Source of the DNA: Cyanobacteria bacterium UBA11370 | GTDB lineage: Bacteria; Cyanobacteriota; Cyanobacteriia; Cyanobacteriales; Coleofasciculaceae | Assembly (NCBI GenBank): GCA_003486645.1 | Contig: DNGI01000370.1 | Coordinates: forward strand, 9,874-16,354 | Length of the DNA stretch: 6,481 nucleotides | Reading direction: 5' to 3' | Shown here: positions 1 to 4,342 of the stretch, one piece after another | How positions within the stretch are numbered: position 1 is the first letter of the stretch | Layout of the letters: every line of letters begins with the position of its first letter | Program-made: the position numbers and the translations under genes | The notes under the pieces: generated by a model | What the model saw: the letters and a program-made list of their open reading frames with translations, nothing else | Told to the model about the DNA's origin: nothing | The model's database searches: none

Positions 1-2
1 TA

Positions 3-47
3 CGTATGAATGCAACTTGGTATGAGGTACAAATTTCTAGATTTTAG
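3..47 (+). CDS. Possible 3' tail of an upstream gene (partial, doubtful)
   Basis: One frame is open from the left edge to a TAG at 45-47 and would give a tail reading RMNATWYEVQISRF. The composition is protein-like, but 14 codons open by chance is common, so this is only a candidate for the end of a gene lying mostly outside the window. No domain can be recognised. An inverted repeat (24-76) overlaps and follows it, which could be its transcription end. The flanking sequence to the left would settle it. Confidence 0.2.
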   Translation, partial: RMNATWYEVQISRF

Positions 48-76
48 GGAGTGGGGAAGAAAATTTAGTGTACCTC
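24..76. repeat. Interrupted inverted repeat (GAGGTAC...GTACCTC)
   Basis: GAGGTAC at 24-30 is matched by its reverse complement GTACCTC at 70-76. Just inside are AAATTT (31-36) and AAATTT (61-66), which also pair, with three unpaired bases (67-69) on the right side. The stem would be 7 + 6 bp around a 24-base loop. No T-run follows, so it is not a standard intrinsic terminator. It may mark the end of the upstream transcript or simply be chance. Confidence 0.35.
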
Positions 77-159
77 ACCCATCTGAGAATTGCCATAAGA
101 CAAATAAAAAAAACAATTACGGACGAATAGCTAAGGAGTAATTGCTGATTGCGATAGAA

Positions 160-243
160 CAACGAACACCCAATAACTAACAACAAACAACCAACAACCA
201 ACGACAAACAACCAACAACCAACAACCAACAACCAACAACCAA
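160..243. repeat. Twelve tandem heptamers, consensus CAACCAA
   Basis: Bases 160-243 divide into exactly twelve 7-mers. In order: CAACGAA, CACCCAA, TAACTAA, CAACAAA, CAACCAA twice, CGACAAA, then CAACCAA five times. The units are degenerate at the distal end and uniform near the gene. The last base of the twelfth unit is the A of the ruvA ATG, so the array occupies the whole ribosome-binding region. Short tandem heptamers are a known class of cyanobacterial intergenic repeat. There are no spacers of the CRISPR type. Confidence 0.93.
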
Positions 244-875
244 TGATTGGCTATCTTAAGGGTACAGTCGCCCACATTCAGAAAAGTACTGGAAATCGTG
301 TTACTCTGATTTTAGAAGTGAATCAAATTGGATATGAAGTTCAAATTCCTCGGCGTTTGTCACAGGAGTTAGTTATAGACTCAAAAGAATTGGTACAAAT
401 TTTTACCCATCTACAAATTCGGGAAGATCAACAAGTCCTCTATGGCTTTGCGTCTGGGGCTGAACGGGATTTATTTCGACAGTTGGTGAGTGTGAGTGGA
501 ATTGGGGCACAATTGGCGATCGCATTGATTGATACTCTCGGACTTCCTAATTTAGTCCAAGCGATTGTTACGGGGAATATTCGGACTTTGGCGAAAACTC
601 CAGGTGTTGGAAAAAAAACGGCTGAACGGATTGCATTGGAACTCAAAACTAAGCTGGCGGAATGGCGACAACAATCTGGAGTTACGACACCAACTTCTTC
701 AACAGGGCCATCTCCCACAATTTTAGAAGATGTGGAGATGACGTTACTCGCTTTGGGGTATGAAAATAATGAAATTACCCAAGCTTTAAATGCGATTAGT
801 GAAGATACATTACTGGCGAAAAACCCGAATGCAGAAGAGTGGATTAGAAGTGCGATCGCTTGGTTGAGTCAGTAA
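243..875 (+). CDS. ruvA: Holliday junction branch migration complex subunit RuvA
   Basis: RuvA tetramers bind the four-way DNA junction in the cytoplasm and load the RuvB ATPase rings that drive branch migration in recombinational repair. The 210-residue protein has the usual family length and layout. Residues 1-65 form the OB-fold domain with the typical opening MIGYLKGTV. The two helix-hairpin-helix motifs that contact DNA are VSGIGAQLA (84-92) and TPGVGKKTAERIALEL (119-134). A Ser/Thr/Pro/Gly linker (about 145-158) leads to the small C-terminal domain (159-210) that touches RuvB. The start is fixed by the family N-terminus although no Shine-Dalgarno is present: the leader is pure CAACCAA heptamer. 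Two HIP1 octamers lie inside the gene. ruvB and ruvC are not in the window, so this ruvA appears to stand alone. Confidence 0.97.
   Translation: MIGYLKGTVAHIQKSTGNRVTLILEVNQIGYEVQIPRRLSQELVIDSKELVQIFTHLQIREDQQVLYGFASGAERDLFRQLVSVSGIGAQLAIALIDTLGLPNLVQAIVTGNIRTLAKTPGVGKKTAERIALELKTKLAEWRQQSGVTTPTSSTGPSPTILEDVEMTLLALGYENNEITQALNAISEDTLLAKNPNAEEWIRSAIAWLSQ
516..523. repeat. HIP1 octamer
   Basis: GCGATCGC, the highly iterated palindrome of many cyanobacterial genomes, within ruvA. Confidence 0.85.
852..859. repeat. HIP1 octamer
   Basis: A second GCGATCGC, in the last codons of ruvA. It encodes part of the RSAIAW tail. Confidence 0.85.
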
Positions 876-896
876 TATCGAATATAGCAAAAAATT

Positions 897-923
897 GACT
901 TGTTTTAAGTCGTTTGTTTGTTA
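897..923 (+). terminator. Weak terminator candidate after ruvA
   Basis: GACTT (897-901) and AAGTC (907-911) form a 5-bp stem around GTTTT, followed by the T-rich tract GTTTGTTTGTT. It lies 22 bases after the ruvA stop. The stem is short and GC-poor and the T-run is interrupted, so termination would be weak at best. Confidence 0.3.
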
Positions 924-977
924 AAGATAGGTACGGGTCAGGTAAGAAATCAGTAGTTCAGGAGTTTAGGAGTTCAT

Positions 978-986
978 TGGTATAAC
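978..986 (+). promoter_or_regulatory. Possible extended -10 promoter for the KGG gene
   Basis: TGG followed by TATAAC (981-986) matches an extended -10 element (TGn plus 5 of 6 of TATAAT). No good -35 box is present at 16-18 bases upstream. It would give a leader of roughly 100 bases before the ATG at 1094. A second AT-rich stretch, TATATAAA at 1050-1057, is an alternative -10. Neither is strong. Confidence 0.25.
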
Positions 987-1080
987 TCATTAGAAAGAGA
1001 TAAGTACCCCTCTTTAGGCAGAAGAAATAGCCATTTTCATTCCCTAGACTATATAAACAAATAGCAACACTTCAAAGACA

Positions 1081-1086
1081 AGGGAG
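1081..1086 (+). promoter_or_regulatory. Ribosome binding site of the KGG gene
   Basis: AGGGAG sits 7 bases before the ATG at 1094 and decides this start. It is one of the better Shine-Dalgarno sequences in the window. Confidence 0.75.
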
Positions 1087-1093
1087 TAGTACC

Positions 1094-1396
1094 ATGTCAG
1101 ATACAAGCAATCGAGGATTTGCCTCGATGGACGAGGAAAAGCAACGTGAAATTGCCAGTCAAGGTGGCAAAGCTGCCCACGAGAAGGGAACTGCCCACGA
1201 GTTTACTTCTGAAGAAGCTAGAGAAGCCGGTCGCAAAGGCGGCAAAGCTGCCCACGAGAAGGGAACTGCCCACGAGTTTACTTCTGAAGAAGCCAGAGAA
1301 GCCGGTCGCAAAGGCGGTAAAACCGTAAGCGAAGATAGGGAACACATGGCTGAAATTGGTCGTAAGGGTGGCAAGAAAAGCAACTCGGATGGATAA
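1094..1396 (+). CDS. KGG-repeat stress-induced protein
   Basis: A 100-residue, very hydrophilic protein rich in Lys, Glu, Gly and Ala, with no signal peptide or membrane segment. It belongs to the family with the stress-induced acidophilic KGG repeat, known from Bacillus GsiB and Escherichia coli YciG. These proteins accumulate under general, osmotic or desiccation stress and their biochemical role is unclear. Four GGK cores are visible: SQGGK (22-26) and RKGGK (47-51, 72-76 and 90-94). Residues 24-48 and 49-73 are identical 25-residue units; each contains AAHE and TAHE, so the repeat is itself nested. The start is supported by a good Shine-Dalgarno. The gene seems monocistronic: ruvA ends 218 bases upstream, and a hairpin-forming repeat follows. 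A protective, LEA-like role is inferred from the family only. Confidence 0.92.
   Translation: MSDTSNRGFASMDEEKQREIASQGGKAAHEKGTAHEFTSEEAREAGRKGGKAAHEKGTAHEFTSEEAREAGRKGGKTVSEDREHMAEIGRKGGKKSNSDG
1163..1312 (+). repeat. 75-bp tandem duplication inside the KGG gene
   Basis: Unit 1 (1163-1237) and unit 2 (1238-1312) match at 73 of 75 bases. The two differences (T1165 against C1240, T1219 against C1294) are both synonymous third-position changes. Each unit also contains TGCCCACGAG twice. The length keeps the reading frame, so the repeat number could change without breaking the protein. Confidence 0.95.
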
Positions 1397-1404
1397 CAAA
1401 GGGA

Positions 1405-1466
1405 TTAGTTATTAGTGGTTAGTTGTTTGTTAAAAATTCAACTAACTAATAATAATTAACAACAAG
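1405..1466. repeat. Head-to-head heptamer cluster forming an inverted repeat
   Basis: Four heptamers TTAGTTA, TTAGTGG, TTAGTTG, TTTGTTA (1405-1432) are followed, after AAAATT, by four in the opposite sense: CAACTAA, CTAATAA, TAATTAA, CAACAAG (1439-1466). They belong to the same sequence family as the array before ruvA. Bases 1409-1425 pair with 1439-1455 over 17 positions with one mismatch and one G-U pair, around a 13-base loop. The structure starts 9 bases after the KGG stop and could end or protect that transcript, although there is no clean T-run. Confidence 0.75.
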
Positions 1467-1471
1467 TAAGG

Positions 1472-1518
1472 GGTGGAAACTGATTCATTTCAAACCTGGA
1501 ATGAAACTGGTTTCCACC
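1472..1518. repeat. Composite two-tier hairpin
   Basis: GGTGGAAAC (1472-1480) is a perfect 9-bp match to GTTTCCACC (1510-1518). Inside it, TTCATTTC (1484-1491) pairs with GGAATGAA (1498-1505) over 8 bp with one G-U, around the loop AAACCT. A small internal loop (3 and 4 bases) separates the tiers. It lies in the untranslated gap between the KGG and GH13 genes. It could be a terminator core, an RNA-stability element, a small RNA or a miniature mobile repeat. The sequence does not decide between these. Confidence 0.75.
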
Positions 1519-1679
1519 AGATTTATTTGGGCAATTTTTTGCTCGGTTTATTTAAAAATTACGGCTAAATTAACTTAAAAATAAGCTTTTATCAAGCTCA
1601 ATCTCTACCTTTTGGAAGATAGATTGATACAAAATATTTGTTTTAAAATAAACGCAGTGTTTTAAGATTTATTTTACTT
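1519..1679. other. AT-rich leader region of the GH13 gene
   Basis: This stretch holds no ORF or RNA gene that I can support. It probably contains the GH13 promoter. The best pieces are TTGATA (1624-1629, a fair -35) and TAAAAT (1644-1649, a fair -10), but the 14-base spacing is too short for a normal sigma-70 promoter. With AATAAA (1647-1652) the spacing is 17 but the -10 is poor. Confidence 0.4.
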
Positions 1680-1684
1680 AAGGA
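1680..1684 (+). promoter_or_regulatory. Ribosome binding site of the GH13 gene
   Basis: AAGGA lies 6 bases before the ATG at 1691 and supports that start. Confidence 0.7.
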
Positions 1685-1690
1685 AATCTC

Positions 1691-3343
1691 ATGGCGGCTC
1701 TAATTGAATTTACATTATTCGCTCCTTATAATCAAGGAGCATCGCTAATTGGGTCTTTTTCTAACTGGGAAGAAGTTCCAATGCAAAAAACTGAAGATGG
1801 TTATTTCCGCGCCTCAGTTGAACTTGAGGATGGAGTTTATCAGTATAAGTTTCGCGTTCAATCAAAATCCTGGTTTTTTGAACCTGATCAATGGGTAGAG
1901 GTCAACGATCCTTATGCTACGGATATTGATAATCCAACGCAAAACTCTGTTGTACGGATTAAAGATGGTGAACGAATTGTTGATACCTACGTTTGGCAAC
2001 ATGACGATAAACCCTTACCTCCTGATCGTGAATTAGTGATTTACGAAATGCACGTTGGAGATTTCTCTGGTGGTGAGGATGATCCTTATGCACGCGGTAA
2101 ATATAAACACGTTATTGAAAAATTAGATTACCTTTGTGAGTTAGGAGTTAATGCCATTGAACTGATGCCAGTCAAAGAATATCCGGGTGACTATAGCTGG
2201 GGATATAACCCACGCTACTTCTTTGCAACAGAGTCCAGTTATGGACCAACAGAGGGCTTAAAACGTCTAATTGATGAATGTCATGCCCGTGGAATCCGTA
2301 TCATTATGGACGGGATTTATAACCATTCAGAAGCAGAAAGTCCTCTAACGCAAATCGACCATGATTACTGGTATTATCACTCCCCCCGTGACCCGGATAA
2401 TAACTGGGGACCAGAGTTTAATTACGAACACTATGATGAAAATCTAGATGTTAAACCCGCCTGGAAATTTATCGGGGATACCGTGCGTTTCTGGATTCAA
2501 GAATATCATATTGATGGTATTCGTTACGATGCAGCGCGACAAATTGCCAACTACGATTTCATGGGTTGGATTGTTGAGGAAGCGAAAAAAACGGCAGGAA
2601 TGAAACCGTTTTATAACATTGCTGAATATATTCCTGATACGCCTAGCATTACCAATATTGATGGCCCGATGGATGGCTGCTGGCATGATAGTTTCTATCA
2701 CTGTGTTGTTCCCCATATCTGTGGTGATACCTTTGATTTGGAACGCCTAAAGGATGTAATTGATTGCAAACGTCAAGGTTATATGGGGGCTACAAATGTT
2801 GTGAATTACATCGCCAACCACGACCATCAACGCTTAATGGTAGAGTTAGGAAATCGGGAAATATTTGATGAAGAAGCATTCAAACGGGTTAAGTTAGGAG
2901 TTGCTCTAATGATGACTGCCATCGGTGTTCCTTTGATATGGATGGGTGAAGAGTTTGGAGAGTATAAACCTAAAACACCAGAGTCAGCAAAAATTGATTG
3001 GACGCTGTTGGCTAATGATCTGAATTGTGGATTATTTAAATATTACACAGGTTTGATTAACCTGCGTAAAAACAATCATGCCCTTTACACGGAAAATATT
3101 GAATTCTTCCACGAAAATGCTGAAGCTAAAGTATTGGCCTATACCCGTTGGAATGATGAAGGTTCCCGTGTGGTTGTGGTAGCGAATTTCTCAGATAATT
3201 TCCTCGCTGGCTATCATATTCCTAACTTTCCTGAAGCTGGAAAATGGCATGAATGGACGAGAGATTATGATATAGAAGTTGGGGAAGATGGACTCATGAT
3301 TGACCTTGGAGAATACGAAGCTCAAGTGTTGGTTTGGCAGTAA
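1691..3343 (+). CDS. GH13 alpha-amylase-family glucan enzyme with N-terminal CBM48-like domain
   Basis: A 550-residue enzyme acting on alpha-1,4/1,6-glucans. It has no signal peptide, so it should work in the cytoplasm on glycogen or maltodextrins. Residues 5-56 resemble the beta-sandwich E-set/CBM48 domain found ahead of branching and debranching enzymes (motif GSFSNWEEVPM). YEMHVGDFSG (118-127) opens the catalytic barrel. All four GH13 signature regions are intact: DGIYNH (207-212), GIRYDAAR (276-283) with nucleophile D280, IAEY with acid/base E312, and ANHD with D378. A C-terminal beta domain covers about 460-550. At 550 residues it is shorter than typical cyanobacterial GlgB (roughly 640-770), so I do not call it glgB. 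Branching enzyme, alpha-amylase or maltodextrin hydrolase all remain possible. Transcription probably ends at the hairpin and T-run at 3359-3392. Confidence 0.93.
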   Translation: MAALIEFTLFAPYNQGASLIGSFSNWEEVPMQKTEDGYFRASVELEDGVYQYKFRVQSKSWFFEPDQWVEVNDPYATDIDNPTQNSVVRIKDGERIVDTYVWQHDDKPLPPDRELVIYEMHVGDFSGGEDDPYARGKYKHVIEKLDYLCELGVNAIELMPVKEYPGDYSWGYNPRYFFATESSYGPTEGLKRLIDECHARGIRIIMDGIYNHSEAESPLTQIDHDYWYYHSPRDPDNNWGPEFNYEHYDENLDVKPAWKFIGDTVRFWIQEYHIDGIRYDAARQIANYDFMGWIVEEAKKTAGMKPFYNIAEYIPDTPSITNIDGPMDGCWHDSFYHCVVPHICGDTFDLERLKDVIDCKRQGYMGATNVVNYIANHDHQRLMVELGNREIFDEEAFKRVKLGVALMMTAIGVPLIWMGEEFGEYKPKTPESAKIDWTLLANDLNCGLFKYYTGLINLRKNNHALYTENIEFFHENAEAKVLAYTRWNDEGSRVVVVANFSDNFLAGYHIPNFPEAGKWHEWTRDYDIEVGEDGLMIDLGEYEAQVLVWQ

Positions 3344-3350
3344 GATTAGA

Positions 3351-4040
3351 TTAATTAGGTAGGGATGCAGCCTCTCGCATCTCTACTTTTTTGGGAGTAC
3401 TTTCTAATAAAGGAGGACGCAGGCAAAGATAAACCAGAGGACCAAACAAAGGGATCAGTGCAACTGCCCAAAAAATACGAGAATCTTTCATATTTCGCCG
3501 TGCCATATCATCATCAAATAACGATGTTATCGGAAATATCAGACACATGAGCAAAAAATCTAAACTAATCAAATGAACAAAGTGCCTCGTTTGGAATTGT
3601 TGAATATAATTATCCCAATTTCCACTCACTAGGGCATAAGTCACTAACGCAATTGTACTTAATAACAGACCAATCCCTGTTAAGCGACTATCTAGAATTC
3701 TAATCCAGATATCTTTTTTTCCATAAAATTCTTGATTAGGTTTACGGATAATTAAATAAGGCAGTAAGCAAATTACGCCTGTAAAGTTTGAGCCGATAAA
3801 ATAAGGCCAAACTCGAAAGTTTTGCATTCGACCATCAGCGAACATCAGGCAAGCATAAATCATTGGCCAAACTCCCATTAAGCTGAATATCACCGGAATG
3901 ATGGCGTTAACCTCTCCCCATTGCAGAGTTAATAGTTTCTGAACCAAAGGCCATGTATCCGATTGATCGAGGGGTGCTAACCACAAGGTATAGCCAACAA
4001 ATCCTATCCAGATTAGTAACAATGTAAGTTTTCTACTCAT
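3351..4040 (-). CDS. Polytopic membrane protein of unknown function
   Basis: A 229-residue protein with about six hydrophobic segments: residues 5-22, 46-67, 78-98, 120-139, 155-173 and 189-207. It has no cleavable signal sequence and a short basic N-terminus (MSRK). Polar landmarks are YGKKDIWIRILDSR (106-119) before the fourth segment and an acidic-basic loop FDDDMARR (175-182) before the last. It looks like a conserved cyanobacterial inner or thylakoid membrane protein, but I cannot name the family or a function. It starts at ATG 4040; no clear Shine-Dalgarno precedes it, only GGAAAA about 14 bases away. A possible -10, TATAAC, lies at 4065-4070 on the minus strand. It converges on the GH13 gene with 7 bases between stops, and its last codons double as that gene's terminator. 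The stretch of 24 residues after the last segment is polar. Confidence 0.85.
   Translation of the reverse strand: MSRKLTLLLIWIGFVGYTLWLAPLDQSDTWPLVQKLLTLQWGEVNAIIPVIFSLMGVWPMIYACLMFADGRMQNFRVWPYFIGSNFTGVICLLPYLIIRKPNQEFYGKKDIWIRILDSRLTGIGLLLSTIALVTYALVSGNWDNYIQQFQTRHFVHLISLDFLLMCLIFPITSLFDDDMARRNMKDSRIFWAVALIPLFGPLVYLCLRPPLLESTPKKVEMREAASLPN
3359..3392 (+). terminator. Intrinsic terminator of the GH13 gene, inside the opposing gene
   Basis: GTAGGGATGC (3359-3368) pairs with GCATCTCTAC (3377-3386): a 10-bp stem with one G-U pair around an 8-base loop, followed at once by six T (3387-3392). This is a textbook rho-independent terminator for plus-strand transcription, 16 bases after the GH13 stop. 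Read on the minus strand the same bases are codons 217-228 of the membrane protein. In that direction no T-run follows the stem, so it should act one way only. Palindromes beginning GTAGGG or GTAGAG occur as dispersed repeats in filamentous cyanobacteria, so it may be a captured repeat copy. Confidence 0.85.
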
Positions 4041-4160
4041 GTTTTTGGTTGAACTTTTCCCAGCGTTATAGCTAACCTAAGTTAAAGATAAAACAGCATA
4101 ATTGCGTCTATCTTTAGTCAAGTATCAGAGTTCTAGTTCCAATTCATGAGCAGATAGTGT

Positions 4161-4249
4161 AGGACTTACGCCAACTTTTTGTTGAACCACCCTTAGTAAG
4201 GGCGTATCGAATGTGCCCTCAGTAAATGTAGTGTTGTTGCGTAAGTCCT
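4161..4249. mobile_element. MITE-like 89-bp element with inverted ends
   Basis: AGGACTTACGC (4161-4171) and GCGTAAGTCCT (4239-4249) are perfect 11-bp inverted ends. They extend to 14 bp if C4172 is bulged (AAC 4173-4175 against GTT 4236-4238). The inside is itself structured: CCCTTAGTAAGGG (4190-4202) is a palindrome with a one-base centre, AGGGC (4199-4203) can alternatively pair with GCCCT (4215-4219), and CCCTTAGTAA recurs as CCCTCAGTAA (4216-4225). There is no ORF, so it would depend on a transposase elsewhere. Target duplication is unclear: only GT flanks both ends. As RNA it folds into one long branched hairpin and could also terminate the cphA2 transcript. Confidence 0.7.
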
Positions 4250-4342
4250 GTCGTTGAGAAATTGGGGTTTACTGCTACAAAATAAATTTACACAAAGTAT
4301 TTTTTTGTAAGATGGTCGATTAAACACGATTAGCCTTCCCCC
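4250..4342. other. Remainder of the spacer downstream of cphA2
   Basis: Only minor structure is visible: CGATTA occurs twice (4318-4323 and 4328-4333), and ACAAA/TTTGT (near 4292-4308) could make a 5-bp stem. Neither makes a convincing terminator for the minus-strand gene. The remaining part of the gap, 4041-4160, is the probable promoter region of the membrane protein gene. Confidence 0.4.

Noticed and set aside
37..243. 68-residue minus-strand ORF (MVVGCWLLVVGC...)
   Set aside because: It is the translation of the heptamer array read backwards: a 7-base unit gives a 7-residue periodic, artificially hydrophobic peptide. No start signal or homology pattern is visible.
160..243. CRISPR array
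   Set aside because: The units are 7 bases, directly adjacent and without spacers.
1097..1399. 100-residue minus-strand ORF opposite the KGG gene
   Set aside because: It mirrors the KGG gene almost base for base and only reflects the repeat and its codon bias. The plus strand has the Shine-Dalgarno and the family motif.
1472..1518. CRISPR repeat (GGAAAC / GTTTCC ends)
   Set aside because: The ends resemble cyanobacterial CRISPR repeats, but it occurs once, as an inverted pair. No repeated spacer pattern or cas gene is in the window.
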